From: Paraburkholderia solitsugae
GTDB taxonomy: Bacteria > Pseudomonadota > Gammaproteobacteria > Burkholderiales > Burkholderiaceae
Direction: 5' to 3'
Length of the DNA stretch: 64,000 nt
NCBI RefSeq assembly: GCF_013177695.1
Contig: NZ_WOEY01000042.1
Span: forward strand, 43,534 to 107,533
Shown: one piece after another, positions 28,106-38,420 of the stretch
Position numbering within the stretch: the stretch's first letter is position 1
How the letters are laid out: each line of letters begins with the position of its first letter
Translations under genes and position numbers: made by a program
The notes under the pieces: generated by a model
The model's database searches: none
Told to the model about the DNA's origin: nothing
The model's input: the letters and a program-made list of their open reading frames with translations, nothing else

Positions 28106-28136
28106 GACCCGCGAATCAAGCCCAGGATAAAACGCA

Positions 28137-29624
28137 ATGCATGAAAAAAGCTTGACCGAACTGCGCGCCGCACTGGCGGCCAAGGAATGCTCCGCAGTCG
28201 AACTGGCGCAGCTCTATCTGAAGCGGATCGACGCGGCCAATAGCCTGAACGCTTTCATTCAGGTCGACGCCGACCTGACGCTCGCGCAGGCGAAAGCAGC
28301 CGACGCGCTGCTTCACACCGGCCACGCCGGCCCGCTGGCCGGCCTGCCGATCGCGCACAAAGATGTATTCGTCACCAAGGGCTGGCGCTCCACGGCCGGC
28401 TCGAAGATGCTGTCGAACTACGAAAGTCCGTTCGATGCGACGGTGGTCGCGCGTCTGCAGAACGCCGGCATGGTGTGCGTGGGCAAGACCAATATGGATG
28501 AGTTCGCGATGGGCTCGTCCAACGAGAATTCGTACTTTGGTCCCGTGCAGAATCCGTGGGATCGTCAGGCTGTGCCTGGTGGTTCGTCGGGTGGCTCGGC
28601 TGCGGCTGTAGCGGCGCGTCTCGCGCCCGCTGCCACCGGCACCGATACCGGCGGCTCGATTCGTCAGCCGGCTTCGTTCTCCGGCATCACCGGTATCAAG
28701 CCGACGTACGGCCGCGTCTCGCGTTACGGGATGATCGCGTTCGCATCGTCGCTGGATCAGGGCGGTCCGATGGCCCAAACAGCCGCGGATTGCGCCACGC
28801 TGCTCAACGCCATGGCCGGTTTCGACGAGCGCGATTCGACCAGCCTCACGCGCGAAGACGAAGACTTCACGCGCTTCATCGGCAAGACGTGGAAGGAAGA
28901 CGGCGCGGACAAACCGCTCGCCGGCCTGCGCATCGGCCTGCCGAAAGAGTATTTCGGCGCAGGCCTCGCCGACGACGTGCGTGCCTCGATCGATGCCGCC
29001 TTGAAGCAATACGAAGCGCTCGGCGCGACGCTGGTGGAAGTCTCGCTGCCGAAAACCGAACTGTCGATCCCGGTGTACTACGTGATCGCGCCGGCGGAAG
29101 CCTCGTCGAACCTGTCGCGTTTCGACGGCGTGCGCTTCGGCCATCGCGCCGCGGAATACCGCGATCTGCTCGACATGTACAAGAAGTCGCGTGCGGAAGG
29201 CTTCGGTCCGGAAGTGAAGCGCCGCATTCTGGTGGGCGCCTATGTGCTGTCGCATGGCTATTACGACGCGTACTACCTGCAAGCGCAGAAGATCCGCCGC
29301 ATCATTGCCCAGGATTTCCAGGAAGCGTTCAAGCAGTGCGACGTGATCATGGGACCGGTCGCGCCGTCGGTGGCGTGGGACCTCGGTGCGAAGGGCGACG
29401 ATCCGGTGCAGATGTATCTGGCCGACATCTACACGCTGTCGGTGAGCCTTGCCGGTTTGCCGGGCATGAGCGTGCCGTGCGGTTTCGGCGCGGGCGCGAA
29501 CGCGCAGCGTCCGGTGGGTCTGCAGATTATCGGCAACTATTTCAATGAAGCCCGGATGCTGCAAGTGGCCGACGCGTTCCAGCGCGCGACCGACTGGCAC
29601 CGTCAAGCACCGGCAGGAGTCTGA
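28137..29624 (+). CDS. gatA: Asp/Glu-tRNA amidotransferase subunit A
   Basis: Amidase that releases ammonia from glutamine for amidation of misacylated Asp-tRNA-Asn or Glu-tRNA-Gln. The Ser-cisSer-Lys triad is visible: Lys75 in PIAHKDVF, and the Ser residues in [15 protein letters not shown] and [11 protein letters not shown]. 495 residues, the normal length. Middle gene of gatCAB; gatB starts five bases after its stop. Confidence 0.98.
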   Translation: MHEKSLTELRAALAAKECSAVELAQLYLKRIDAANSLNAFIQVDADLTLAQAKAADALLHTGHAGPLAGLPIAHKDVFVTKGWRSTAGSKMLSNYESPFDATVVARLQNAGMVCVGKTNMDEFAMGSSNENSYFGPVQNPWDRQAVPGGSSGGSAAAVAARLAPAATGTDTGGSIRQPASFSGITGIKPTYGRVSRYGMIAFASSLDQGGPMAQTAADCATLLNAMAGFDERDSTSLTREDEDFTRFIGKTWKEDGADKPLAGLRIGLPKEYFGAGLADDVRASIDAALKQYEALGATLVEVSLPKTELSIPVYYVIAPAEASSNLSRFDGVRFGHRAAEYRDLLDMYKKSRAEGFGPEVKRRILVGAYVLSHGYYDAYYLQAQKIRRIIAQDFQEAFKQCDVIMGPVAPSVAWDLGAKGDDPVQMYLADIYTLSVSLAGLPGMSVPCGFGAGANAQRPVGLQIIGNYFNEARMLQVADAFQRATDWHRQAPAGV

Positions 29625-29629
29625 GCACC

Positions 29630-31105
29630 ATGGCCAAGCAATGGGAAGTCGTGATCGGTCTGGAGACCCACGCGCAACTGTCGACCCAATCGAAGATTTT
29701 CTCGGGCGCCGCCACGCAATTCGGCGCTGCACCGAATACGCAAGCCTGCCCCGTCGATCTGGCATTGCCGGGTTCGCTGCCGGTGATGAACCGCGGCGCC
29801 GTGGAACGCGCGATCCAGTTCGGCCTCGCGATCGGCTCGACGATCGCGCCGCGCAGCATCTTCGCGCGTAAGAATTATTTCTACCCTGATCTGCCGAAGG
29901 GCTATCAGATCAGCCAGTACGAAATCCCCGTCGTGCAGGGCGGCCGGGTGACGATTCAGGTCCCGGCTAACGAAAAGGCAGGCAAGGAAGCGTACGAGAA
30001 GGTCGTCAACCTGACGCGCGCCCACCTCGAAGAAGACGCGGGCAAGTCGCTGCACGAAGACTTCGCAGGCATGACCGGCATCGACTTGAATCGCGCCGGC
30101 ACGCCGCTGCTCGAAATCGTCACCGAGCCGGAAATGCGCAGCGCGGCTGAAGCGGTCGCGTATGCCAAGACGCTGCACACGCTGGTCACATGGCTCGGCA
30201 TCTGCGACGGCAATATGCAGGAAGGTTCGTTCCGTTGCGATGCGAACGTGTCGGTGCGCCCGGTCGGTCAGGCGGAATTCGGCACGCGTGCCGAGATCAA
30301 GAACCTGAACTCGTTCCGCTTCCTCGAAGAAGCAATCCAGTACGAAGTGCGCCGGCAGATCGAATTGATCGAAGACGGCGGCACGGTGGTGCAGGAAACG
30401 CGGCTGTACGATCCGGACAAGCGCGAAACGCGGTCGATGCGCAGCAAGGAAGACGCGCACGACTACCGCTATTTCCCCGATCCGGATCTGATGCCGCTCG
30501 TGATCGATGCGGCGTGGGTCGAGCGCGTGAAGAGCGAAATGCCGGAACTGCCGGTGGCGATTCAACAGCGCTTCGTTACGCAATACGGCCTGACGCCGTA
30601 CGACGCCAACGTGCTGACGTCGAGCAAGGCCATGGCCGCGTACTACGAGGCGGTTGTCCTCAAGGTCGGCCCGGCGAACGCGAAGGTTGCCGCTAACTGG
30701 CTGATGGGCGAAGTGTCGTCGCAACTGAATCGCGAAGGCTTGGACTTTGCCGATAGCCCGGTTTCGTCCGCACAACTCGCGCTGCTGCTGCAACGTATCG
30801 CCGACGGCACGATCTCGAACAAGATCGCCAAGGAAATTTTCCTCGCAATCTGGGAAGAGAAGGCCACCGACGAAGCTGCTGCCGATCGCATCATCGAAGC
30901 CAAGGGTTTGAAGCAGATTTCGGACACCGGCGCGCTGGAAGCGATCATCGACGAAGTGCTCGCCGCGAACCCGAAGTCGGTTGAGGAATTCCGCGCCGGC
31001 AAGGAAAAGGCGTTCAACGCGCTGATCGGCCAGGCGATGAAAGCGACCAAGGGCAAGGCCAATCCGGCGCAGGTGAACGAACTGCTGAAGAAGAAACTGT
31101 CCTGA
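29630..31105 (+). CDS. gatB: Asp/Glu-tRNA amidotransferase subunit B
   Basis: tRNA-binding and kinase-like subunit that activates the tRNA-bound Asp or Glu with ATP and accepts ammonia from GatA. Signatures are [35 protein letters not shown] and [17 protein letters not shown], with a C-terminal GatB/YqeY helical domain from about residue 340. 491 residues. Last gene of gatCAB, followed by a strong hairpin. Confidence 0.98.
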   Translation: MAKQWEVVIGLETHAQLSTQSKIFSGAATQFGAAPNTQACPVDLALPGSLPVMNRGAVERAIQFGLAIGSTIAPRSIFARKNYFYPDLPKGYQISQYEIPVVQGGRVTIQVPANEKAGKEAYEKVVNLTRAHLEEDAGKSLHEDFAGMTGIDLNRAGTPLLEIVTEPEMRSAAEAVAYAKTLHTLVTWLGICDGNMQEGSFRCDANVSVRPVGQAEFGTRAEIKNLNSFRFLEEAIQYEVRRQIELIEDGGTVVQETRLYDPDKRETRSMRSKEDAHDYRYFPDPDLMPLVIDAAWVERVKSEMPELPVAIQQRFVTQYGLTPYDANVLTSSKAMAAYYEAVVLKVGPANAKVAANWLMGEVSSQLNREGLDFADSPVSSAQLALLLQRIADGTISNKIAKEIFLAIWEEKATDEAAADRIIEAKGLKQISDTGALEAIIDEVLAANPKSVEEFRAGKEKAFNALIGQAMKATKGKANPAQVNELLKKKLS

Positions 31106-31156
31106 GTTGAAGCTCAGTTGAAGAAACCAGGGCTGAAGCGCGAGCTTTAGCCGTCA

Positions 31157-31205
31157 CGGGCTGTTGCCGGAAACGAAAGTGGGGCAACGGCCCGTTTCAT
31201 TTTTG
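31157..31205 (+). terminator. Terminator of gatCAB
   Basis: CGGGCTGTTGCC (31157-31168) pairs with GGCAACGGCCCG (31183-31194) over 12 positions with one G-U pair, then TTTCATTTTT. Confidence 0.8.
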
Positions 31206-31240
31206 CGAGCCCGTTTAAACGCAGATCACGGAGTGTGTGA

Positions 31241-32080
31241 ATGGCGAAGCAACCCGAACTCGACGACTTCCGCGTACCGTATTTCGACGAAGGCAAGAAG
31301 AGCAGCAAATTCTCGCTCGACGCTTTCGACCCGGCCGCGAAGCCTTTTTCGACCGGTTCGAAAGAGTCCGACCGGGCGCGTTTGTCGGAGATCGGCGCGA
31401 AGCTCGACACACTGCAGGAGTGCCTGCACGCGCAGCAGAAGCAGCGGGTGTTGCTGGTGCTGCAAGGCATGGACACGAGTGGCAAGGACGGCACGATCCG
31501 CGCGGTGTTTCATGAAGTCGACCCGCTCGGTTTGCACATCGTGGCGTTCAAGGCACCGACGCCTGTCGAACTGGCGCACGATTTTCTGTGGCGCGTGCAT
31601 GCCCAGGCGCCCGCTGCCGGTGAGCTGACCATCTTCAACCGTAGTCACTACGAAGATGTGCTGGTGCCGACCGTGCTCGGCAATCTGGATGCCGGAGCAT
31701 TCGAACAACGCTGTTGCCACATTCGCCAGTTCGAAAAGTTGCTGGCCGATAGCGGTACGGCCATCATCAAGTGCATGCTGCACGTTTCGAAAGACCAGCA
31801 GCGCGCGCGTCTGCAGGCACGCATCGACGATCCGAGCAAGCACTGGAAATTCGACGTCTCCGATCTCGAAGCCCGCAAGCAGTGGGACAAGTATCAGGCG
31901 GCGTACCGCGACGCGCTGGCCGCGACGTCGACCGACTACGCGCCGTGGTACGTGGTTCCGGCCGATTCGAAGACCCATCGCAATGTGATGGTCGCCGAGT
32001 TGTTGCTACGCACGTTCGAAGCGCTGAAGCTCGAATATCCGCCTGCTAAAGAATCGCTGAAGGGCTTCAAGGTCGAGTGA
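31241..32080 (+). CDS. ppk2: Polyphosphate kinase 2 family nucleotide phosphotransferase
   Basis: Single-domain PPK2 (279 residues) that moves phosphate between polyphosphate and nucleoside mono- or diphosphates. Walker A is GMDTSGKDG, followed by the family motifs FKAPTPVELAHDFLWR, the Walker B/lid region FNRSHYEDVLVPTV and the lid helix ending KHWKFDVSDLEAR. Whether it prefers AMP, ADP or GDP (classes I-III) cannot be told reliably. GGAG lies about eight bases before the ATG. Confidence 0.93.
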   Translation: MAKQPELDDFRVPYFDEGKKSSKFSLDAFDPAAKPFSTGSKESDRARLSEIGAKLDTLQECLHAQQKQRVLLVLQGMDTSGKDGTIRAVFHEVDPLGLHIVAFKAPTPVELAHDFLWRVHAQAPAAGELTIFNRSHYEDVLVPTVLGNLDAGAFEQRCCHIRQFEKLLADSGTAIIKCMLHVSKDQQRARLQARIDDPSKHWKFDVSDLEARKQWDKYQAAYRDALAATSTDYAPWYVVPADSKTHRNVMVAELLLRTFEALKLEYPPAKESLKGFKVE

Positions 32081-32134
32081 CCGTATGCTTTTTGCCCTTT
32101 GATCTAACAACGAATCGAACATAAAAGGAACGAC

Positions 32135-32914
32135 ATGTTGCGTGTGATTACCGCCAACCTGAACGGCATCCGCTCCGCGGCGAAGAAGGGCTTTTTCGAC
32201 TGGTTCGGCGAACAGAAAGCCGATGTGCTGTGCGTGCAGGAAATCAAATGCTCGCAAGACGATATGACGCCCGAATTCATGGCGCCGCACGATTACACCG
32301 GCTATTTCCAGCATGCGGTGAAAAAGGGCTATAGCGGCGCGGGCGTGTACACGCGTCACGAACCGGACGAAGTCATTATCGGTTTCGGCAGCGAGGAATT
32401 CGATCCGGAAGGGCGCTATGTCGAGCTGCGCTTCGGCAAGCTGTCGGTGATCTCGGTGTACGTGCCGTCGGGGTCGAGCGGGGAAGATCGCCAGCAGGCC
32501 AAGTTCCGGTTCATGGACGAGTTCATGCCGCATCTCGCGGAACTGGCCCAGGAGCGCGAAGTGATCGTGTGCGGCGACGTGAACATCGTCCACAAAGAGA
32601 TCGACATCAAGAACTGGAAGAGCAACCAGAAGAATTCAGGCTGCCTGCCGGAAGAGCGCGAGTGGCTCACGAAGCTGTTCGACGAAGTCGGTTACGTCGA
32701 CGTGTTCCGTACGCTCGATCAGCGGCCGGAACAGTACACATGGTGGAGCAATCGCGGTCAGGCATATGCGAAGAACGTGGGGTGGCGGATCGATTATCAG
32801 ATCGCGACGCAGGGTATCGCCGGCAAGGCGAAACGCACCGATGTGTTCCGCGATATCAAGTTCAGCGACCATGCGCCGCTGACGGTCGATTACGACCACA
32901 AGGTCAAGAAGTAA
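32135..32914 (+). CDS. xthA: Exodeoxyribonuclease III
   Basis: AP endonuclease and 3'-5' exonuclease of base-excision repair (259 residues). Catalytic signatures are ITANLNGIRSA, metal-ligand Glu in QEIKCSQDD, Tyr in ISVYVPSGS, GDVNIVHKEIDIKN, VGWRIDY and SDHAPLTVDYD. AAAGGAA precedes the ATG by about five bases. Convergent with the M48 protease gene. Confidence 0.96.
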   Translation: MLRVITANLNGIRSAAKKGFFDWFGEQKADVLCVQEIKCSQDDMTPEFMAPHDYTGYFQHAVKKGYSGAGVYTRHEPDEVIIGFGSEEFDPEGRYVELRFGKLSVISVYVPSGSSGEDRQQAKFRFMDEFMPHLAELAQEREVIVCGDVNIVHKEIDIKNWKSNQKNSGCLPEEREWLTKLFDEVGYVDVFRTLDQRPEQYTWWSNRGQAYAKNVGWRIDYQIATQGIAGKAKRTDVFRDIKFSDHAPLTVDYDHKVKK

Positions 32915-32972
32915 GTACGGCCCGAGCCGCAACGGAACCGCGTGAGCCGCAAACTGCCGCGGCCTGAGCAAC

Positions 32973-34244
32973 TCACTGGCTGATCGGTTTGCGGCGCGGG
33001 CGGCCCATGCCGGCATAGTCCGGCAGCGCATCGACGCTCTTGCCGATTGCCTTCGCATAGAGCGGCAGCATATCCGGCAAGCGCTTGATGATGTCCTGGC
33101 GCCGCGCCGGCGTGTACGGGTGCACGTAGATGAAGCCCTGATCGCGATTGCTGCGCGTCGCCGTGGCCAGCTTGTCCCATAGCGTGACCGCCGCGCGCGG
33201 ATCGAAGCCGGCGCGCGAAGCGATATCGCTGCCGATCACGTCGGCCTCGGTTTCGTCGGTGGGCTCGTACTTCATCTCCAGCAGCCGCGAACCGATGCCG
33301 AGCGGTGCCGCGCCCAGATCGGCGAGCCCGAATAGCTGCGGGATCGTGCCGGATGAGTCGAGCTGGCTGGCCTGCAGTTCGCCGAGCCGCTCGCGCGCAT
33401 GCTCGCGTAGCGCGTGGGCGATTTCGTGGCCGATCAGCATGCCGAGTTCGTTGTCGTTCAGACGCACGCGGTCGAGCAGGCCGCTATACACGACAATCTT
33501 GCCGCCCGGCAGGCAGTACATGCGAATGTCGGGCGAGCGCACCACCGCTATATCCCATTTCCAGTTCTTCGCTCGCTCGTTCCACTTCAGCGAGTAGGGA
33601 ATCAGCTTGTCGACGATCGACTGCACTCGCGTGACGTGGGCGTCGGTGTCGCCGTACAGACTGTTCGCGTGCTCGGCGCCGTACACGATCTCGTTGAACT
33701 CCTGGGCGGCTTGCGCCTCGAGCATGGGCGACGGGATCAGGTTGCGAAACACGAGGTAGCCGCCGTAGCGCAACTGTGTGTTCGGAGCACTGTAAGTAGG
33801 CGGTGCGGGAACGTTGGAGGTTGCGGCGGGCGTCGACGTGGCAGCAGGCGCCTTCGCGCTAGTCGCCGGCACCGAGGTAGCCGCGGGTGTCCTTGCCGTA
33901 ACCGGTGCTGGGGACTGCTGCTGTGTGGAAGCTGGCGGCGTGGCTGCTGCGGGCGCGCTGCCGGCGTTTGTGGCGCTGTTCGCGCCGGGTGCGGCCGGTG
34001 TCGCGTTTTCGGGGCTTGCCGCGCCAACTGCTGACTTTGCCGCTGGCGCCGCTGCGGGTGCCGGCGTAGGCGTAGGCGCTGATGACGGCGCGCTCGCGCC
34101 GACCGTCGGCATGGCCGTGGCGTACGCGCTCAGCGGCGCACCGAACGCGAGGCTTGCACAACTGAGCGCCAAGGCCTTACGCAGCACCGCGCGGCCGGCC
34201 TTGGGCGAAGCAACCCCTGAGGGATCCGAATCCATGCGCACCAT
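32973..34244 (-). CDS. Periplasmic M48-family metalloprotease (LoiP/YggG-like)
   Basis: A signal peptide (basic KAGRAVLRK, hydrophobic core, cleavage near AYA-TA) is followed by about 115 residues of Ala/Pro/Thr/Ser-rich low-complexity sequence, then the peptidase: zinc motif HEIAH in MLIGHEIAHALREHARE and third ligand Glu in DETEADVIG. The LREHARE form after HExxH resembles LoiP/YggG more than BepA. No lipobox is evident, so it is probably soluble or tethered by the linker. The start at 34244 is uncertain; ATG nine bases downstream is equally good. It lies 20 bases after ampG on the same strand. Confidence 0.88.
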   Translation of the reverse strand: MVRMDSDPSGVASPKAGRAVLRKALALSCASLAFGAPLSAYATAMPTVGASAPSSAPTPTPAPAAAPAAKSAVGAASPENATPAAPGANSATNAGSAPAAATPPASTQQQSPAPVTARTPAATSVPATSAKAPAATSTPAATSNVPAPPTYSAPNTQLRYGGYLVFRNLIPSPMLEAQAAQEFNEIVYGAEHANSLYGDTDAHVTRVQSIVDKLIPYSLKWNERAKNWKWDIAVVRSPDIRMYCLPGGKIVVYSGLLDRVRLNDNELGMLIGHEIAHALREHARERLGELQASQLDSSGTIPQLFGLADLGAAPLGIGSRLLEMKYEPTDETEADVIGSDIASRAGFDPRAAVTLWDKLATATRSNRDQGFIYVHPYTPARRQDIIKRLPDMLPLYAKAIGKSVDALPDYAGMGRPRRKPISQ

Positions 34245-34264
34245 GCGCTTCAGCAAGAGCCCCG

Positions 34265-35659
34265 TCACGACCGGGTTCTCCACGGCGCGATGCGCAATAG
34301 AAGCAGCATGCCGGGCAGCCCCAGCGCGGTACACACAATGAAGTAGTCGAACCAGCCGATTCGTGCGACCACATAGCCGCTTGCCGCCGATGCCAACGTG
34401 CGCGGCACGGAAGCGAGGCTCGTAAAAAGTGCGAACTGCGTAGCGGTGTAGCGCGGATCGGTGGTGCTGGCGATGTAGGCGACGAAGGCAGACATCGTCA
34501 GGCCGGTCGCAAAGGTTTCAAGGCCGTAGACGAGCGCGAGCGCCACCGAGCGCGGATCGAGTTGGACGGTCCAGTCGATGCCGAACACCGACAACAGTTT
34601 CGTCGTACCTTGGCTCAGCCCAACCGCGATGTCATAGACGACAGCCAATCCAGGCGAGGCTGGGCCAATATGCGCGAGCCACGCGAAGCCGAGCGTCGAC
34701 ACCATCTGCAGGACGCCGAAAATCCACAGCCCACGGCCGATGCCAATGCGCATCAGCCAGATCCCGCCGACGATCCCGCCCGCGAGACTCGCGCCGAACG
34801 CGGTGGTCTTGGCGATCACACCGATTTGCGTGCGCGAGAAACCGATGTCGAGAAAGAATGACGTCGATAGCGTGGTTGCCATCGTGTCGCCGAGTTTGTA
34901 CAGGAAGATGAACGCCAGCACAAAGAGCGCGCCGCGCCAACCGTCGCGCTGGATAAATTCGCGGAACGGCAGCACGATCGCATCGCGCAGGTTTTTCGGC
35001 GGCGCGCCGTGCACCTGCGGCTCGCGCACCACCAGCGTCATGATCATGCCCGGCAGCATGAATGCGGCGGTGACGATGAAAACGGTGGTCCACGGCCAAT
35101 GGTCGGACAGAATCAGCGCCAGCGAACCCGGCACCAGCGCGGCGATCTTGTACGCGTTGACGTGCACGGCATTGCCGAGACCTTGTTGCGTGTCGCTCAG
35201 TAATTCACGCCGGTACGCATCGATCGCGATGTCCTGGCTCGCGCCAAAGAACGCGACCAGTGCCGTCAAAGCAGCCACCGTCCAGATCGAGTCGCGCGGC
35301 GACACGAACCCGAGCGTCGCAATCGCGCCGGCGACCAGGATCTGCGTGACCAGCATCCAGCCGCGCCGTCTGCCCGGACGCCAGCCCGGCAAACGCGGCA
35401 CGTAGCGGTCCATCAGCGGCGCCCAGATGAATTTCCAGGTGTACGGGAACTGAATCAGCGCGAAAAGGCCGATTTCCTTCAGATTGACGCCTTCGGAGCG
35501 TAACCACGCCTGCACCAGATAGACGAGCGTGAACAGCGGCAGTCCCGACGTAAAGCCGAGAAAGACGCAGATCAGCATGCGCGTATTCAGAAACGCGCGC
35601 CAGCCGGGATGTTCTTCGTGAGCGGTAAGTGCAGGCGCCTCGTGCGGCGGGTTCGACAT
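34265..35659 (-). CDS. ampG: AmpG-like muropeptide permease (MFS)
   Basis: Inner-membrane major-facilitator protein (464 residues, about 12-14 helices) that imports anhydro-muropeptides for cell-wall recycling and indirectly affects beta-lactamase induction. Family motifs are FLGFTSGLPLFTLV near the N-terminus, FPYTWKFIWAPLMDR, and GASQDIAIDAYRREL. It follows metW by 14 bases and may share a transcript with metX-metW and the M48 gene. The recycling role is family knowledge; no ampC or ampR is present here. Confidence 0.92.
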   Translation of the reverse strand: MSNPPHEAPALTAHEEHPGWRAFLNTRMLICVFLGFTSGLPLFTLVYLVQAWLRSEGVNLKEIGLFALIQFPYTWKFIWAPLMDRYVPRLPGWRPGRRRGWMLVTQILVAGAIATLGFVSPRDSIWTVAALTALVAFFGASQDIAIDAYRRELLSDTQQGLGNAVHVNAYKIAALVPGSLALILSDHWPWTTVFIVTAAFMLPGMIMTLVVREPQVHGAPPKNLRDAIVLPFREFIQRDGWRGALFVLAFIFLYKLGDTMATTLSTSFFLDIGFSRTQIGVIAKTTAFGASLAGGIVGGIWLMRIGIGRGLWIFGVLQMVSTLGFAWLAHIGPASPGLAVVYDIAVGLSQGTTKLLSVFGIDWTVQLDPRSVALALVYGLETFATGLTMSAFVAYIASTTDPRYTATQFALFTSLASVPRTLASAASGYVVARIGWFDYFIVCTALGLPGMLLLLRIAPWRTRS

Positions 35660-35673
35660 GTGGATAAGTGGTG

Positions 35674-36282
35674 TTAGCTTTTCTTGACGCGATAGACCGC
35701 AAGACTACCACGCCAGTTCACCCCCCATCGCACCACCTGGCCATCGTGAAGCACCACACGGTCGAGAATCTCGATGCCGACTTCCGGCGCCAGCGCCTCG
35801 AAATCCTCGATTGTCAGCACCCGCACGTTCGGCGTGTTGTGCCACTGGAAAGGCAGCGACTTCGACACCGGCATGCGGCCTTGCAGCACCGAAAGCCGGT
35901 GCGCCCAGTAGCCGAAATTCGGGAACGAGACGATGCATTCCTTGCCCACGCGCACCGTTTCGCGCAGGATCGCGGCGGTCTGATGGATGGTTTGCAGCGT
36001 CTGCGACAGAATCGCGAAATCAAAGCTGCCGTCTTCGAACAGGCGCAGGCCGTCTTCCAGATTCTGCTGGATCACGTTGACGCCGTTCTGCGTCGACGCC
36101 AATACCCCGGCGTCGTTGATCTCGATGCCGTAGCCCTGCACGTCCAGTTCTTCGGTCAGGAGCGACAGCAGCGAGCCGTCGCCGCAGCCCAGATCGAGCA
36201 CGGTGGCGCGCGGTTCGACCCAGCGGGCGATCGCGCGGAAGTCCGGGCGCAGCGCCAGGTAATCGAGTGCTCGCTGGTTCAT
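35674..36282 (-). CDS. metW: MetW methyltransferase-like protein
   Basis: 202-residue class I SAM-binding fold protein ([15 protein letters not shown]) that accompanies MetX in many proteobacteria. MetW is thought to support or stabilise MetX activity rather than act alone. [20 protein letters not shown] and [11 protein letters not shown] are family blocks. The ATG at 36282 overlaps the metX stop by four bases; the longer open frame runs inside metX and is a shadow. It lies 14 bases before ampG. Confidence 0.95.
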   Translation of the reverse strand: MNQRALDYLALRPDFRAIARWVEPRATVLDLGCGDGSLLSLLTEELDVQGYGIEINDAGVLASTQNGVNVIQQNLEDGLRLFEDGSFDFAILSQTLQTIHQTAAILRETVRVGKECIVSFPNFGYWAHRLSVLQGRMPVSKSLPFQWHNTPNVRVLTIEDFEALAPEVGIEILDRVVLHDGQVVRWGVNWRGSLAVYRVKKS

Positions 36283-37424
36283 GCGTTCACCTCGTTCGCA
36301 ATACGTTCGTAATAGGCGCGCATCAGGTTGTGATAGCGCGCGTCGTCGAGCAGGAAGGCGTCGTGGCCATGCGGCGCGTCGATTTCCGCGTAGGTTACCG
36401 TGCGCTTGTGGTCGAGCAGCGCCTTCACCAGTTCGCGCGAGCGGGCCGGCGCGAAACGCCAGTCGGTCGAGAAACTGGCGATCAGGAATTTCGCCGTGGT
36501 ATGCGCGACGGCGGCAGTCAGATCGCCGTCGAAGGCTTTGGCCGGGTCGAAATAGTCGAGCGCGCGGGTGATCAGCAGGTAGGTGTTCGCGTCGAAATAA
36601 TCGGCGAATTTGTCGCCCTGGTAGCGCAGGTACGATTCCACTTCGAATTCGACATCGAAGTTGAAGTTGTACGCATCCACCGCGCCTTCCGCGCGCCGCA
36701 ACGAACGGCCGAATTTCTCGGCCATGTCGTCGTCCGACAGATACGTGATGTGGCCGATCATCCGCGCGACGCGCAAGCCGCGCTTGGGCTTCACGTTGTG
36801 CGCGTAGTAGTTGCCGCCGTGAAAATCCGGGTCCGACAGGATCGCCGAGCGTGCCACCTCGTTGAACGCGATGTTCTGCGCGGACAGTTTCGGTGTGGAC
36901 GCAACCACGATGCAATGGCCCACGCGTTCCGGATACATCATGCTCCACGCCAGCGCCTGCATGCCGCCGAGGCTGCCGCCCATCACCGCCGCGAAGCGCG
37001 TGATGCCGAACTCATCGGCGACGCGCGCCTGCGCGTTCACCCAGTCTTCGACCGTCACGACCGGAAAGGCCGCGCCGTAGGGATTGCCGGTGGCCGGATC
37101 GATGCTCATCGGCCCGGTCGAGCCGAAGCAGGAGCCCAGGTTGTTCACGCCGATCACGAAGAACTTGTCGGTATCGAGCGGCTTGCCCGGGCCGACCATG
37201 TTGTCCCACCAGCCGATGTCCTTCGGATTGTCGGCGTACACGCCCGCCACATGGTGCGACGCGTTGAGCGCGTGACACACCAGCACGGCATTGCTGCGCG
37301 CGGCGTTGAGCGTGCCGTAAGTCTCGACCATCAGGTCGTAACCGGCCAGCGAGCTGCCGTTCTGCAGCAGCAGCGGCTCGGTGAAATGCATTTTTTGGGG
37401 AGCGACGATACCGATCGATTCCAT
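36279..37424 (-). CDS. metX: Homoserine O-acyltransferase MetX
   Basis: Alpha/beta-hydrolase enzyme that O-acylates homoserine in methionine synthesis. The nucleophile Ser is in [12 protein letters not shown]; catalytic His is in [14 protein letters not shown]-terminal [16 protein letters not shown] and [17 protein letters not shown] are family-typical. Acetyl-CoA versus succinyl-CoA use cannot be settled by eye; several Burkholderia-type MetX proteins are annotated as succinyltransferases. Translationally coupled to metW. A dyad overlapping a putative promoter lies about 100 bases upstream. Confidence 0.95.
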   Translation of the reverse strand: MESIGIVAPQKMHFTEPLLLQNGSSLAGYDLMVETYGTLNAARSNAVLVCHALNASHHVAGVYADNPKDIGWWDNMVGPGKPLDTDKFFVIGVNNLGSCFGSTGPMSIDPATGNPYGAAFPVVTVEDWVNAQARVADEFGITRFAAVMGGSLGGMQALAWSMMYPERVGHCIVVASTPKLSAQNIAFNEVARSAILSDPDFHGGNYYAHNVKPKRGLRVARMIGHITYLSDDDMAEKFGRSLRRAEGAVDAYNFNFDVEFEVESYLRYQGDKFADYFDANTYLLITRALDYFDPAKAFDGDLTAAVAHTTAKFLIASFSTDWRFAPARSRELVKALLDHKRTVTYAEIDAPHGHDAFLLDDARYHNLMRAYYERIANEVNA

Positions 37425-37519
37425 TCATTCCGCCATTTAACAAATACAGGGCGGCTAGATGGCGTCGGCGAGGCACGGAGGAAAGACGGTGTGCGCGGCT
37501 GACGACCTCTTTAGCCGCA

Positions 37520-37555
37520 TTTATAGTGAACTGCGGGAAATGTTCCCGGCAGTTC
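37520..37555 (-). promoter_or_regulatory. Candidate metX promoter with overlapping dyad
   Basis: Reading the minus strand, TATAAA (37525-37520) can serve as a -10 box. Directly upstream GAACTGC-GGGAA-atg-TTCCC-G-GCAGTTC (37528-37555) is a 12-pair inverted repeat with one bulge and spans the expected -35. A repressor or activator site is more likely than a transcribed hairpin, because it lies upstream of the predicted start. Confidence 0.4.
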
Positions 37556-37721
37556 GCGCGCCCGCAATCGAGTCAGCAAATCGGCGCGTGATAGGTGTTC
37601 GAGGTGCTCCGGACAGCGGTCTCAGGTGATTCGGAGAGCCGCAGTCAGGCGCAAAGTATAGCGGAAAATTTCGTGCGGCAGCGTCGCGGGCTTCGCTGTG
37701 CCGCTGCGCCTGCCACGCGGA

Positions 37722-38420
37722 CTACTGAAGAATCAGCAACAGTTGTGCATCGGCGTGTTCGGCGGGCGGCCGCGCAAAGCCGCTGCGTACATACCGATGC
37801 CAGCGGCCGATGATGTAGCTCAGCAGCAGGCTCGCACGGATCGCGGGATCGTAGCCGGCGGGCAGTGGGGCGGCGTGTGCATCAGCGCTCGGACCTGTGG
37901 TTTCGCCCGCGCTTGCGTTTGCTTCCATCTGAGCCACCCGCAAACACTGCTTCAACGACGCCTCGACTCGCTCCAGCATCTGATTGACCCGCTCGGTCAG
38001 CCGTTCATGCTCGCCGACCAGCGCCTCGCAGGTCAGCACGCGCGTCATGCCGGGATTCTTCGCGGGGAAGTTGAGCAGCATCAGCGCGATCGCGCGGGCT
38101 TGCAGCACGCCGTTGCTTTCTTTGTCGGCGATCTGGTTGATCAGGCCGAAAATCGTCTGCTCGATGAACTCGATGAGCCCTTCGAACATTTGCGCCTTGC
38201 TGGCGAAATGGCGGTACAGCGCGGCTTCCGAGACGCCGAGCCGGGCGGCGAGTGCCGCCGTGGTGATCTTTTCGCTCTTCGGCGCCTCCAGCATCGCAGC
38301 AAGCGTCTGCAAGATGTGCACGCGGCGCTCGCCCGGCTTCAGGCGCGGCGTCCGCGGGGCGGCCGACGGGGTGGGTTCGTGTTCGGCTACGGCTTCGTCA
38401 GGCTTGTCGATCGGCTGCAT
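37722..38420 (-). CDS. slmA: Nucleoid occlusion factor SlmA (TetR family)
   Basis: TetR-like DNA-binding protein (232 residues) that blocks FtsZ ring assembly over the nucleoid. The recognition region ITTAALAARLGVSEAALYRHFASKAQMFEGLIEFIE and the following NPGMTRVLTCEALVGEHERL match SlmA rather than a metabolite-sensing TetR. An unconserved N-terminal extension and an inserted Ala/Ser-rich loop near residues 170-185 make it longer than E. coli SlmA (198). Its start overlaps the end of the HAD phosphatase gene by 23 bases. SlmA also sits with argB-side genes in other betaproteobacteria. Confidence 0.88.
   Translation of the reverse strand: MQPIDKPDEAVAEHEPTPSAAPRTPRLKPGERRVHILQTLAAMLEAPKSEKITTAALAARLGVSEAALYRHFASKAQMFEGLIEFIEQTIFGLINQIADKESNGVLQARAIALMLLNFPAKNPGMTRVLTCEALVGEHERLTERVNQMLERVEASLKQCLRVAQMEANASAGETTGPSADAHAAPLPAGYDPAIRASLLLSYIIGRWHRYVRSGFARPPAEHADAQLLLILQ

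Noticed and set aside
36267..37502. 411-residue open frame on the plus strand
   Set aside because: Antisense to metX, whose catalytic motifs are complete.
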